A stretch of 58,538 bases of DNA. Origin: an uncultured Schlesneria sp. (lineage in GTDB: Bacteria; Planctomycetota; Planctomycetia; Planctomycetales; Planctomycetaceae). This document shows positions 28,101-36,776 of the stretch, piece by piece. Both the position numbers and the translations under genes were made by a program. The stretch covers positions 1 to 58,538 of the forward strand of contig CAIMFH010000199.1 in NCBI GenBank assembly GCA_903840265.1, read 5' to 3'. Every line of letters begins with the position of its first letter. Positions within the stretch are counted from its first letter, which is position 1. The notes under the pieces are model-generated. The model was given only the letters and a program-made list of their open reading frames with translations, was not told where the DNA came from and did no database searches.

Positions 28101-28774
28101 TCACGAGTCGCTTTCGCCAGAACTTCGAAACGCGGCAGGGCGTTCTCGAAGTCTTCCTCCTCCAGCAGCGTCGTCGCGATCTGCTCTTGAACTCGCAAAT
28201 CGTTGGGAAACTGCTGCTCCCAGCGAGACCACACGCTGAGTGCTTCCGCCCGTTTCTGCGATCGTTGATACAGTCGCCCCAGCGACTGGTAGATCTCCAT
28301 CAGATCGGCCATCGCGGGCTTCCGCCGGATCGCTCGCTCCATGGCGTCCGCGGCTTCCTCTGTCCGACCGCTTAACGCGAAAAGCTGTCCCAGATAATAC
28401 GGTGCCATCGCGTTCGCAGGCTGAAGTTGCTCCGCTTTGGTCAATGCCACGATTGCCTGGGGATCATGTCCACGTTGGGCTTCGATCATGCCGACGATCA
28501 TCCACCGCGCAGCCGCTTCGAGGGTTTCCCGCTGCTCCGCCTGTTGCTGGTACGACGTCACCAGAGTGTCCAGTGAACCCCGTTCCAAGTGGTATCCGTA
28601 AACCTTGTCGAACGCCGGCCCACGTCGAGGATTTCGCTCCAGGATTGTCGCGAACCGTTCGATGTTCTGCCGCTCGACGGCATCATCAGTGGATTCTTGC
28701 GCGAGACAAGTCGCGACAGACCCAGCAATTACAACGGTCCATCCCAGCAGCACGGCGAGTACACTTCGCAACAT
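22124..28774 (-). CDS. Giant exported TPR-repeat protein
   Basis: This 2216-residue protein has a signal peptide (about 1-25, ending CLAQ) followed by tetratricopeptide repeats over nearly its whole length. Typical units are 'PYYLGQLFALSGRTEEAADAMERAI' in type, with A-P pairs at helix ends. It is therefore an alpha-solenoid scaffold outside the cytoplasm or in the periplasm. At about 1101-1125 five tandem pentapeptides (consensus LLGQQ) make a flexible break, and a Thr/Asn/Ala-rich linker lies near 1325. It has no catalytic motif. ATG 28774 has AGGAGC seven bases upstream. Its role is unknown; a multi-protein scaffold is the reasonable guess. It is the largest gene here and is divergent from lhr. 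Confidence 0.85.
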   Translation of the reverse strand: MLRSVLAVLLGWTVVIAGSVATCLAQESTDDAVERQNIERFATILERNPRRGPAFDKVYGYHLERGSLDTLVTSYQQQAEQRETLEAAARWMIVGMIEAQRGHDPQAIVALTKAEQLQPANAMAPYYLGQLFALSGRTEEAADAMERAIRRKPAMADLMEIYQSLGRLYQRSQKRAEALSVWSRWEQQFPNDLRVQEQIATTLLEEEDFENALPRFEVLAKATRDKYRQSQFQVEIAEIKIRQGKTSEGIKEFEALLSQLNPDNWLYRDVRRRIEAVYLKGNDPAGLLTYYEAWIDKHPEDLDAISRVAKLLIGQGNGNQAEKWLQRGLKVAPSNLPLRRTLITQLLNDRRYNEAIAQYTELDRQEPNNVDTIRDWGRTILKVTSRPTASRQEDAALVWGKLLAARPDDAHAALQVADLFRHAEMTKDAIKMFRRAIELAPEDIQYREYLGEYLYSLKRRGEAMGVLLNMATGPLETAPNAARLAEILAQYDELPQAIKVSAYACRLDPKNLDLLLRHSALLSRAKQHEEALQHLASFQKLVATDEERERWLQRELGELKSLDRLSVRILEVVSEQERQPLSAERWYWLARAYEVNSQPREALNAIAKSVELDPQSVPILVTSARLNESAHNLSVAVEINTKLATLNRRLRTQYLRQIASLEERLGHREQALQAGRDLIAAAPANSEINEFFWQMCFRLGRKGEGIQTLRLALRNNPGDLPTLLRLAKVLSDQHQHRDAVELLWRAFDRSRELVDRVTVVEQLAIALENTNQLDSLYSRLARESRDPAKHREMTICLAHAYEAVGDTATARKKLEPLVTDETRDTELLIYVRTLAQQQHDFEMAVRIQRQLLKVTGNDVERMQLVQLLLQAGNSEEAMELLVSNAGEQQLTAEALKLIDTLQHRNLTAQAIARVRALRRRFPDNWELLYREAKLTTASDEVKGLFVELLKLNIPVDTPSLARRSRLSQLTPISLPMIERLASLPRVRYALQARNPTPAASVVGVARTQAQQLQQAQQNWDPIDYGESRMYALAWLAETVGSGFIDEKFPELMDSVSRERFVDQFVVHSILTNEKKRRDFVRQLILLSPDDIEAKIFYLQNLTRQQLPGQQLLGQQLLGQQLLGQQPPPFALRQNPNQVGVSGTVQLIPGQGQPVKGAPSLDSKELDEAVAIYREIAARPELVPYNVLLLGGLATELTLADRQSVADELYANVARTASTRIEVAYLLFHQRASGELASLPNLLDCLIAIEEQPVKSSLAQASQYTTILQFLTPERLPLILQSRLQQSKDPDLLWAIWSRYVRLSARHAVLRPAAVGVWQLPIVAPATNTNTNTRPTPAASQARAAASLSAVRMNQEMPAVVFDKSAATMLDLVTIQFQLAKRTDELVSKITQQVQNTTAASVECLYWQHTLADVLWSQNKHDEALAILAEAIERFPLRQDLKFGLALQYEADRQMEKAFDVLETVTVNSTEERRSLNSIRYRLAFAAAEPNRIRRLLERLTEEDVPDQQLVSVTTEMVKHGQADKAEAMILRATRNRRPHMAELRVLMDAQFAMGAMERASATALSLLKDLDQSPPGMRNLRGVNGNVIEYQYDTVSDPLSQRSRCYQVLQASGLLMDLINKEEARADELKSKAETLKRLIVLHQAAGHTKRVELLAIEKQKLNLDKPADRLNLALKYMETGLEYQALDQLTILIESDPGFLASNVRPTLERYRTLEERTDFAELLLQLDWGFSNRQLAVLRSVIDQFGGLVSRALADELFLRMWDKHPERRIDLLQQFSEERWWKLDEVQQQLSSLVLPDDTNASPATWTSFGRIVHWKGDTVVPGLTTVLNRWLSLAEATGKLDGMAAEIEQKLTQTPEWIGGEAILALINLRRGRVTEGVTVLKRLRPKLETVLRYREFMAWEIGGELVRHREGLDAGADFLTLSISLNQRHDWKSAASPGATLIEAYVKHGRSADARDLLLSQVPAGILTDTKEIVSTADFSQTANIGSRLRMIGCPIDAIELYITAVRHGDATHGDLVGGLSAALRDLDSETFVKFVEDLDTKSRPFSLHLFVKQDRLRTRWDILSKVARDVELRTRFLTALDRISDESTGKMAALTASAYLCFTADDVEKATLTVNKLIEADRIRPATGTENMKSGPALDATGLWLVARECLTRKHLTNQGEKLGQRALEASKNLDREFTTAILKEWMLIAADAGDQAKCDLLATELEKKP
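25400..25474 (-). repeat. Five tandem 15-bp units inside the TPR gene
   Basis: The plus-strand unit is ttgctgacctaacag. Units 1-3 are nearly identical, unit 4 has 'ggcag' and unit 5 'gtgtcag'. In the protein each unit is a pentapeptide (LLGQQ, LPGQQ or LTRQQ). The near-identity of units 1-3 suggests recent slippage expansion. Confidence 0.9.
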
Positions 28775-28941
28775 CAATCTGCTCCTGCGGAGGATCAGGC
28801 GGCATCCGTACACGATTGCAGTATAACCGCATTTTGGAAATAGAACTCAAGGTTCTATAATCGAGCAGCCGGCAATCTGCGGTATCTCCCCAAGAAATTA
28901 TCCGATCAGAAAGGAAACGCGAAGAAGATTCTTCGCACCTC

Positions 28942-31900
28942 ATGGATATGCCGCTGCAGTTGTTCCATCCCGTGATCCAGCAATGGTTCGAATCGCGATT
29001 CGAGTCGCCGACCGAACCGCAACGATTAGGCTGGCCGCATCTGGTCGCCGGTCGCGACGCATTGATCGCCGCACCAACGGGGAGCGGTAAGACACTGACC
29101 GCGTTTCTGGCTGCGATCGATCGGCTGCTGCGATCGGCGGAAGCAGGCGAGTTGACCGACGAAATTCGTGTGGTCTATATCTCGCCACTGCGAGCCTTGT
29201 CCAATGATATGCATCGCAACTTGGATGTCCCACTGGCGCAGATCCTGGCCGTCGCCGAAGACCGAGGGCTGGCCATCTCGCCGATCCGCGCCGGCTTGCG
29301 AACGGGTGATACAAGTGCCTCGCAACGCGCCGCCATCCTGAAACGCCCGCCGCACATTCTGGTGACCACTCCTGAGTCACTGTACCTGATGCTGACCAGC
29401 CCCAAGGCACGAGAAAAGCTGCAGTCGGTCGAGACCGTGATCGTCGATGAAATTCACGCCTTGGTCCGCGACAAACGCGGCTCGCATCTGGCTCTCACTC
29501 TCGAACGCTTGGCCGCCCTCTGCCCGCGCCGACTGCAGCGCATTGGTCTGTCGGCAACTCAACGCCCGATTGAACTGATCGCCAGATTCCTAGTGGGGGA
29601 AGGACCAGCTTCACCTGATAGCGCAGAGGCCAGCTCTCCCGAGTTGCCGGTGATTATCGATGTCGGGCATCGACGCGAATTGAACCTCGCCATCGAAGTC
29701 CCGCCAAGCGAACTTGGCACGGTCTGCATGCACGAGCAGTGGGCGGAGATCAACGAGCGGATCGTCGAGTTGATCAATACTCATCGTGCGACACTGATCT
29801 TCGTCAATACACGTAGGCTGGCCGAACGATTGACGCATCAACTGAGCGAACTGCTGGGACCGGAAGCCATCAGCAGTCATCACGGGTCACTCGCGGCCGA
29901 TCACCGTCACGACACCGAGCGCCGCCTGAAGACCGGCGAGTTGAAGGCGGTCGTCGCCACCGCGTCGCTCGAAATGGGCCTCGACATTGGCTACATCGAC
30001 CTCGTGATTCAGATTGCGTCCCCGCGAAACATCGCGACCTTCCTGCAACGAGTCGGCCGGTCAGGACATGCCTTGGGATTGATCCCCAAGGGACGGCTGT
30101 TCGCCTTGACGCGCGACGAGTTGATCGAGTGCATGGGGTTGATGCGCGGGATTCATCACGGGCGGCTCGACATCATCCCCATTCCCGATGCTCCGCTCGA
30201 TGTCCTGGCCCAACAGATCGTGGCCGAAGTGTCGACGCGCGAGTGTGGCAGCGACGAACTGTTTGCCCTCTGCCGCCGCGCCTATCCTTTTCGAAATCTC
30301 ACCCGGGTTGATTTCGACCGCATCGTCCTGATGTTGAGTGAAGGGATGACACATGCCGCGGGTCGCAGCCGTGTCTACCTGCATCACGATCAAGTCGGTC
30401 GCCGACTGCGCACTCGCCCCGGTGCGAGGATTGCCGCGACCAGCAATGCCGGCGCGATCCCCGAAGTTTTTTCGATCCGCGTCGTCACAGAAGAAGATCA
30501 CACCGTCGTCGGCTCGGTCGATGAAGATTTTGGGACGGAAAGCGCGGCGGGTGACATCTTCCTGTTGGGCAACACCTCGTGGCGGATTCGCTATCTCCGC
30601 GGTGGCGATCTCTTCGTCAGTGACGCCGGTGGAGCACCTCCCACGATTCCCTTCTGGCGCGGCGAAGCTCCGGGTCGCACCTTTGAACTGTCTGACGAAG
30701 TCTCGTGGTTGCGCGAAGAACTTGAACAGCGAATCGAAGATCCCTTGGCCGCCGAACAGTGGCTGATGTTGGAAACAAACGCGACCGCGGATGCAGCTCA
30801 TCAAATCGTCGAATACATCCGCGCCCAGAAGGCCGCGCTCGGCGTAGTCCCGAGTAAGCGTCGCGTGGTCTTCGAACGCTTCTTCGACGAAAGCGGCGGC
30901 ATGCAGATGGTGATTCATGCCCCCTTCGGCACGCGCATTACCCGGGCGTGGGGACTGGCCATGCGCAAACGCTTCTGTCGGTCGTTCGACTTCGAACTCC
31001 AGGCCAGTGCCGATGACGATGGAATCGTGTTGTCGCTGGGACCGCAACACAGTTTCCCGTTGGACAGCATGTTCGGCATGCTGAACCCGCGCAATGTGCA
31101 GGACATGTTCGAGCAAGCGGTCCTGGCCGTGCCGATCTTTCAGAACCGCTGGCGTTGGAATGCAACTCGCGCGTTGCAGGTGCTGCGAGCCAAACACGGC
31201 AAAAAAGTCCCCCCTGCTCTGCAGCGTTTTCGCAGCGAAGACCTGCTGACAGCCGTCTTCCCGAAGTTGACCGGCTGCCAGGAGAATGTGGTCGGCGACA
31301 TCGAGCTTCCCGACCATCCCCTTGTTCGCCAGACGATGGACGACTGCCTGCACGAAGCGCACGACATTGAAGCCTTGAAAGATGTGCTCGCCCGGGTCGA
31401 ACGCGGGGAAATCGAATTCATTGCCCGTGACACGCGCGAACCATCACCGTTCAGCTACGAACTGCTGAACTCGAACCCGTATGCGTTCCTCGATGGGGGC
31501 GAAGTGGCCGAGCGTCGCGCCCGTGCGGTGGCGACGCGACGATCGCTCAGCGTTGAAAGTGTCGAAGACCTCGGTCGACTTGATCCCGAAGCGATTCGTC
31601 AAGTCATCTTGGAAGCGCAGCCGCTGATCCGCAACGCGGATGAACTGCACGACGCACTGCTCAGCCGACTCTTGCTACCGATCGACGAAGCCGGTTCCTG
31701 GCAACTTGAGTTTGATGAATTGGTTGCCGCAGGACGAGCCACAGTTGTCGATGTCCCCAATGCTGAATCGACCGAGCATCCACCGCTGATTGCCTGGGCC
31801 GCGACAGAACGCGTTCCTGCCGTACTGGCCGCGTTCCCTCAGGCCACACTGACGCCGACAGTCATCGTTCCACCCGAAGTGCGGCAGGACTGGGATTCGA

Positions 31901-33402
31901 TCGAAGCCCGCGTGACGATGGTCCGCGGTCTCATCGAGTTTTGCGGACCGATCACGGGCGAGGGAGTCGCCGAGCGGCTCGGGATCACGGTCAGTCAGGC
32001 CGATGCCTGCTTGGAAGCATTGGAAGGTGAAGGGGTCGTCCTGAGAGGTCGCTTTACCCCCGAGGCGTATGCAACGGAACCCGATGAACCCAAATCCGAA
32101 CGTCCCGTCGAATGGTGTCACCGACGCCTTCTAGCTCGAATTCATCGACTGACGCTCGACGGCTTGCGAAAGCAGATCGAACCGGTCAGCGTCGAGGTCT
32201 TTATTCGTTTTCTGGCTCGGCACCACGGGATGCTTGCTGCCAATCGTCGGTCCGGATCGAACGGACTGTTCGAAGCGATCGCTCAACTACAGGGCCTGGA
32301 TATTCCGGCGGTCGCCTGGGAGCGTGAAATCCTGCCGGCTCGCGTCGACCAGTACAAAGCGAACTTACTCGACGAATTGTGCCTGACCGGAGAAGTCGGT
32401 TGGGGACGACTGTTTCCGCCACCTCGCGACCCGGAAAAATCGCGACCGATGGCCAGCCTGACGCGTATCGCCCCCATCTCGCTGTTCCTGCGAACCGATG
32501 CCGAATGGCTGACCGCGAAAGCCCCCGAACCGAATCCGATCGGCCTCAGCAGCCCCGCTGTTCAGGTGTGCGAGATCTTGCACAGCCGCGGTGCCACCTT
32601 CACCGCGGACCTGTTGACCGCCACGCAAATGCTGCCATCTCAATTGGACGATGTGCTAGGCGAACTCGTGACACGTGGCTGGATCACGGCCGACGGATTC
32701 GCCGGCCTGAGAACCTTGACTGCCGAAAAATCCCATCAACACCGTCGAGCGGCACATCACCGCGGTGAGCGACGCCGCACGACACGCACGGCGATGGGAC
32801 GCTGGTCATTGCGTGTCCCCTTCACCAACCCGTCGGAGAACACCGAGACACAGATCGCATCACCCCCGACGGTTCAGGCGGATGCACCCGCAGTTCGAAG
32901 AACGAGTATCGCCGAGGATTGGGCCTGGCAGTTACTTCGTCGCTGGGGAATCGTGTTTCGCGATCTCCTCGTACGCGAAGACGGTGCCCCGTCATGGTTC
33001 GAAGTGCTGCAAGTCCTGAGGCGACTGGAAGCGCGTGGCGAGATCCGTGGGGGACGCTTCATCGTCGGAGTCGGGGGTGAGCAGTTCGCCCTGCCCGACG
33101 CGATCCAGCAATTGCGTCGATTGCGTGATGAAGGAGCCGCTCAAGAGATACTGGTCGTCTCCGGAGCCGACCCGCTCAATCTGGTCGGTATCATCACCAA
33201 GCAGGATCGCATCCCCAGCACGGCCTCCAATCGAGTCGCCTATGTCGACGGTCAGCCCGTCGCCACATTCCAGGGAGGCGAAGTCTGCTGGCTAGTCGAG
33301 CCACCACTGGAACTGGAATCAACGATCACGCTGCGATTGAAGGGGTTGTTCGATCTGGAAAGCGTCGCCCTGACCCCAGAGCCTGTCTCGGTCGAGATCT
33401 AG
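28942..33402 (+). CDS. lhr: Lhr-family ATP-dependent helicase (full-length)
   Basis: This 1486-residue superfamily 2 DNA/RNA helicase has Walker A APTGSGKT (K50), DEIH at 169-172, 'LSATQRP' (motif III) and motif VI 'QRVGRSGH'. These are followed by the winged-helix and long Lhr C-terminal domain, as in the ~1500-residue bacterial Lhr. Such enzymes take part in DNA repair (in mycobacteria, the mutagenesis/crosslink response). A Ku gene at 49 kb is another repair gene but is not linked. The start could also be the ATG at 28948. The stop codon (33400-33402) begins a 24-bp inverted repeat. Confidence 0.92.
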   Translation: MDMPLQLFHPVIQQWFESRFESPTEPQRLGWPHLVAGRDALIAAPTGSGKTLTAFLAAIDRLLRSAEAGELTDEIRVVYISPLRALSNDMHRNLDVPLAQILAVAEDRGLAISPIRAGLRTGDTSASQRAAILKRPPHILVTTPESLYLMLTSPKAREKLQSVETVIVDEIHALVRDKRGSHLALTLERLAALCPRRLQRIGLSATQRPIELIARFLVGEGPASPDSAEASSPELPVIIDVGHRRELNLAIEVPPSELGTVCMHEQWAEINERIVELINTHRATLIFVNTRRLAERLTHQLSELLGPEAISSHHGSLAADHRHDTERRLKTGELKAVVATASLEMGLDIGYIDLVIQIASPRNIATFLQRVGRSGHALGLIPKGRLFALTRDELIECMGLMRGIHHGRLDIIPIPDAPLDVLAQQIVAEVSTRECGSDELFALCRRAYPFRNLTRVDFDRIVLMLSEGMTHAAGRSRVYLHHDQVGRRLRTRPGARIAATSNAGAIPEVFSIRVVTEEDHTVVGSVDEDFGTESAAGDIFLLGNTSWRIRYLRGGDLFVSDAGGAPPTIPFWRGEAPGRTFELSDEVSWLREELEQRIEDPLAAEQWLMLETNATADAAHQIVEYIRAQKAALGVVPSKRRVVFERFFDESGGMQMVIHAPFGTRITRAWGLAMRKRFCRSFDFELQASADDDGIVLSLGPQHSFPLDSMFGMLNPRNVQDMFEQAVLAVPIFQNRWRWNATRALQVLRAKHGKKVPPALQRFRSEDLLTAVFPKLTGCQENVVGDIELPDHPLVRQTMDDCLHEAHDIEALKDVLARVERGEIEFIARDTREPSPFSYELLNSNPYAFLDGGEVAERRARAVATRRSLSVESVEDLGRLDPEAIRQVILEAQPLIRNADELHDALLSRLLLPIDEAGSWQLEFDELVAAGRATVVDVPNAESTEHPPLIAWAATERVPAVLAAFPQATLTPTVIVPPEVRQDWDSIEARVTMVRGLIEFCGPITGEGVAERLGITVSQADACLEALEGEGVVLRGRFTPEAYATEPDEPKSERPVEWCHRRLLARIHRLTLDGLRKQIEPVSVEVFIRFLARHHGMLAANRRSGSNGLFEAIAQLQGLDIPAVAWEREILPARVDQYKANLLDELCLTGEVGWGRLFPPPRDPEKSRPMASLTRIAPISLFLRTDAEWLTAKAPEPNPIGLSSPAVQVCEILHSRGATFTADLLTATQMLPSQLDDVLGELVTRGWITADGFAGLRTLTAEKSHQHRRAAHHRGERRRTTRTAMGRWSLRVPFTNPSENTETQIASPPTVQADAPAVRRTSIAEDWAWQLLRRWGIVFRDLLVREDGAPSWFEVLQVLRRLEARGEIRGGRFIVGVGGEQFALPDAIQQLRRLRDEGAAQEILVVSGADPLNLVGIITKQDRIPSTASNRVAYVDGQPVATFQGGEVCWLVEPPLELESTITLRLKGLFDLESVALTPEPVSVEI

Positions 33403-33524
33403 TAGCCTTCTCGCTCCGCGAGAAGTAAGCCAACGGCGAATCCGCGAGTCCTGATGAATCGGAACGGGATGGCGATCACGGCACCGCGTTGATTGGCTTT
33501 CTTCTCGCGGAGCGAGAAGGCTAC
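33402..33524. repeat. 24-bp perfect inverted repeat after lhr
   Basis: Arms at 33402-33425 (gtagccttctcgctccgcga then gaag) and 33501-33524 are exact reverse complements around a 75-base spacer. The left arm starts at the last base of the lhr stop codon. It may act as a 3' end structure. Confidence 0.85.
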
Positions 33525-33560
33525 TTAAAGACCCAACGATCTTCCCTATGGATAGTAAAA

Positions 33561-33588
33561 GGGGATGCGAAACCAGATTTCGCACCCC
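33561..33588 (-). terminator. Rho-independent terminator of the kelch gene
   Basis: Read on the minus strand, a GC-rich stem (GGGG-TGCGAAA paired with TTTCGCA-CCCC, one bulge, five-base loop) is followed directly by TTTTAC. It lies about 30 bp beyond the stop codon of the DUF4198-kelch gene. Confidence 0.75.
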
Positions 33589-33615
33589 CTCTTCTTCATT
33601 CGCCATCAGTCCAAA

Positions 33616-35256
33616 CTACTTCGCGGCGGTTTCCAGGTTGCCAACGGACAGCACTTCCAGGTTTTCGGTTTTGCCTTCCTCCATGTTCGCGCCGCCGACG
33701 ATGACCAGCTTCGAATCACTCCACGGGAGTACGCGGTGGAAGAATCGAGGATGAGCGATCTGGCCGACGAATTCCCATTCCTTGCCATCGGTCACCAGGC
33801 GTTGAATTGAACCGGAACTGGTCGTGACATACAGGCCACCATTGCTGGCGAAGGCTGAACAGCCAAAGCCGTCCATCCCAGTCCCTTGCAGAGCCGGCCC
33901 TTCGGACCACTCGTTCTTGGCGGGATCGTAGATCGAGGTCTTGGTCGTCGGGCCACCGCCGTCGCTCATGCCACCGATGCAAATCAGCTTTCCATTCCAG
34001 GCGGCCAAGGCCAACGCGCGGCGATGGAAGTTTGGTGCTGCGACCGTCTTCCATTCTGGCTTGTCGCTGGCGAGGTCCAGGGCGAGTGCCGTGTCATGCC
34101 ACTTCGTTCCGGAACCGCCACCTTGCATGTTCCAGCCACCCACAACGTACACCGTGCCGCCAACAACGGCGGCATCGTGGGATGATCGTGGCTCTGGCAG
34201 GCTGGGCAGTGCGATCCATTGTCCGGTCGCCGCATCCAACTTGGCGAAGTCGTTCTGAGAGACCAGGTTCTGCTTTTCACCAGCCTTGTTCGTCGCCTCA
34301 AATCCACCGATGCGGTAGATCGAACCTTTGTGTTCGACTGCGGCCAGGCCTTGGCGACGAGGGCCGGCGGAAACGAGTTCCCACGCAGTTGGGTTGCTGA
34401 GATTCAACTTCCACAAATCGCCAGACTGTTCTTCGTTCGTATATTCATGAGCACTGCCATAGTTGCCGCCGTACACGTACAGCGTGTTGCCGGTGATAGC
34501 TCCACCGAAACTGGTCAAGCCTTTGGGTAGGGCCGGCAAGTTGTGAGCGGTCGGAGCCAATCGCCCAGGTTGATGATGCAGCGTCAACGTCGAGTAGTGG
34601 CGGACCGACTTGTATTCTTTCTCTTCGAGAGTTCCGGCTTTCTCTTCGACGTGCTTGGCACGAATCGAGTAGGCTCCCGACTTTGGCAACTCGCAGGCAA
34701 AGTTGCCTGCATCATCCGTGGTGCCTTCGATCTTCGCATCGAGGCCTGGGCCAACTACCGTCACCAATGAACCCGCTTGCGGCTTGCCATTCCACAGCAC
34801 TTGCAGAACGGTCTGAGCTCCCTTGGATGTTGGCACCACTTCCAGTGGCAAGCGTTCCGAATCGCGGACTGCCTTCCAAGTCCCTGGCAATGCGAACGGA
34901 TACGTCTTGGCGTAGTACTTCAACAGGAACGGTTCGGCACCCTTGGCCATGACGCCGTAGGTATGCCGCAGAATCAACGTCGACTGCTGAGCCTGGCCGT
35001 TCAGTTCGGCTTCGAGGGCATCGCTCCCCTTGGTCAACGGCAGCAGCTTCGGTTCGCCACGTCCAGCAATGGTCCACAGTTCCGCCTTGGCAATCTTGTC
35101 GAGCAGCGCTGGGTCATCCGCTTCAGCCGCGTCGCCGAAGAAGACTTTGACCTTCCCCGTCTGTGAAGTGGAATCGTTCAACAGAAAGATGAAGTGGGCC
35201 TGGCTCAGGCTGGGGACAGCCAGCAAGAGCGCGACAATGAGTCCAAAACGTTTCAT
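33616..35256 (-). CDS. Secreted DUF4198 plus kelch-repeat protein
   Basis: This 546-residue protein has a signal peptide (about 1-20, SLSQAHF). A first half resembling DUF4198/NikM-like domains follows, from the exposed N-terminal His after cleavage (AHFIFLL) to a beta-sandwich ('GTTDDAGNFACELPKSGAYSIRAKH'). The second half (about 240-540) is a kelch beta-propeller with repeats such as 'LYVYGGNYG', 'VYVVGGWNM', 'LICIGGMSDGG' and 'LVIVGGANM'. DUF4198 proteins are often linked to metal (Ni/Co) uptake, but no transporter is next to it. The start has AGGA at good spacing. Confidence 0.85.
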   Translation of the reverse strand: MKRFGLIVALLLAVPSLSQAHFIFLLNDSTSQTGKVKVFFGDAAEADDPALLDKIAKAELWTIAGRGEPKLLPLTKGSDALEAELNGQAQQSTLILRHTYGVMAKGAEPFLLKYYAKTYPFALPGTWKAVRDSERLPLEVVPTSKGAQTVLQVLWNGKPQAGSLVTVVGPGLDAKIEGTTDDAGNFACELPKSGAYSIRAKHVEEKAGTLEEKEYKSVRHYSTLTLHHQPGRLAPTAHNLPALPKGLTSFGGAITGNTLYVYGGNYGSAHEYTNEEQSGDLWKLNLSNPTAWELVSAGPRRQGLAAVEHKGSIYRIGGFEATNKAGEKQNLVSQNDFAKLDAATGQWIALPSLPEPRSSHDAAVVGGTVYVVGGWNMQGGGSGTKWHDTALALDLASDKPEWKTVAAPNFHRRALALAAWNGKLICIGGMSDGGGPTTKTSIYDPAKNEWSEGPALQGTGMDGFGCSAFASNGGLYVTTSSGSIQRLVTDGKEWEFVGQIAHPRFFHRVLPWSDSKLVIVGGANMEEGKTENLEVLSVGNLETAAK

Positions 35257-35336
35257 AAGAGATCCTGATTAACAACGGTTTGGCGACCGCCACGGTCGCG
35301 GGACATTTTTGCAATGCCAAACGCAGCACGTTCCGA

Positions 35337-36698
35337 TCAGCGTTTCGAAGCAATGCAATACAACACGTCGCCTCGACGCAGCAGCAGGCGATCGTTCACG
35401 TAGACAGCCGCATACAACACGGGCGCGCCACCGGGATTCCGAGATGCAGCGGGATCGGCGGCTTGAGCTTCCCAAGTGACGTTTTCAGCCAGCTTGTCGA
35501 AGGTCTCGCCGCTCGACACGATCGAAACGGTGCCCCCTTTGCCGAAGATCCCGATTCGATCACCGAAGGCAATCGGCGTGGCCCAGATGCTATCGCCCAG
35601 ACGATTCGAATAGCGTTCTTCTCCCGTTTCCAGATCCAGGCAGAATAGGACTCCACTCGCATTCACATAGTAGGCGTGACCTCGATGCGCGAGCGGTGAG
35701 CCAAACGAAGACGTTGCCCTCTTGGCCTTCCAGACAAACTCGGCTTTGAAGGTGCCGTCATCGGTCGTCTTGATCTCAATGAGACCATTTGATTCCGCAG
35801 CCTTCCCGGCATCTCCTTCGCCGCGTCCAGCGGTTGCGCCGATCAAAAAGCGGCTATCGCCGACAGGAACGGGTGTTGGCGTTGAATTCCCTTTGATCTC
35901 GGTAAAGTTCCACAGACTTTTTCCGGTCGCGGGGTCGAGGCCCGCGATACGTCCGATCCCGCTGAGAACCAGATGCTTATGGTCCTTCACGGGGATCAGC
36001 CGAGGGCTGGCCCAACTGGTCACTCCCAGACCGGCCACTTTCCAATCTTCGCGACCGGTCGCCTTCTGCACGCCCATCACGTACGGATCTGCCTGACGTT
36101 CGACCCATACGAAGACGTGATTGTCGGACTGCTCCAGTGAGGCCGCCAATCCGTGTCGCGATTCGATCGGGCCGAACTCTTCGACCAGATTTCGCTGCCA
36201 GCGCACCTGTCCTTCGTGATTCAACGCGACCAGGTTGCCCCCTTCGAAGAAGCAGATCACCCCGTCGGCATCAACCACTGGCGTCGGTGCCGCCTTGCTG
36301 ATGTAGTTGCTGCTTTCGGTCTGGGTCGCGGCCTCCAGATCGTGCTTCCACAAGACCTTACCCGACTCCAAGTCAAAAGCGGTGACGTGACAGTGCTCTT
36401 TCTTGGGACCAGAGATCGACGTCACATAAGCTCGCCCGCCCCAGGTCACCGGACTGGATTGCCCGTACCCGGTGATCTCGACTTTCCAGAGCAACCCCGC
36501 TTCGGGTGACCAGGTCATCGGGACCGCTTCGACGTTAGCCCCCTCAGGAACGGGCCCTTGAAAGCCGGTCCATCCATTCGCGAACGCCGCCGGCGACAAT
36601 GAAAACAAGGCAATGGCGATCGTCACGCTTTTGATGAGCAATTGCCAAAGGCGACCACCTGCACTGTACGTCGATTTGTCACTTGAGCACATCAGCAT
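35337..36698 (-). CDS. Secreted PQQ-like beta-propeller protein
   Basis: This protein of about 453 residues has repeated propeller blades of the PQQ/BamB type: 'KVLWKHDLEAATQ', 'GQVRWQRNLVEEFG', 'GKSLWNFTEIKG', 'GEERYSNRL'. Such proteins are very common exported proteins in Planctomycetes and are usually non-catalytic. The start is uncertain. ATG 36698 gives a long n-region before the signal peptide, whereas a TTG at 36641 would give the compact signal MLIKSVTIAIALFSLSPAAFA (20 residues shown in part). It follows the lipoprotein gene by about 80 bp on the same strand. Confidence 0.82.
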   Translation of the reverse strand: MLMCSSDKSTYSAGGRLWQLLIKSVTIAIALFSLSPAAFANGWTGFQGPVPEGANVEAVPMTWSPEAGLLWKVEITGYGQSSPVTWGGRAYVTSISGPKKEHCHVTAFDLESGKVLWKHDLEAATQTESSNYISKAAPTPVVDADGVICFFEGGNLVALNHEGQVRWQRNLVEEFGPIESRHGLAASLEQSDNHVFVWVERQADPYVMGVQKATGREDWKVAGLGVTSWASPRLIPVKDHKHLVLSGIGRIAGLDPATGKSLWNFTEIKGNSTPTPVPVGDSRFLIGATAGRGEGDAGKAAESNGLIEIKTTDDGTFKAEFVWKAKRATSSFGSPLAHRGHAYYVNASGVLFCLDLETGEERYSNRLGDSIWATPIAFGDRIGIFGKGGTVSIVSSGETFDKLAENVTWEAQAADPAASRNPGGAPVLYAAVYVNDRLLLRRGDVLYCIASKR

Positions 36699-36776
36699 GA
36701 ATCCTTTGACCAACTGCTATCACATCACCACTGAAGGGGAGCGTGTGGTGAACATCCGCAACAGCATTCTCGCTGT

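Noticed and set aside
30061-31362. A 433-codon minus-strand frame
   Set aside because: It is antisense to lhr and has shadow-type composition (Arg, His, Gly, Asp-rich) without motifs.
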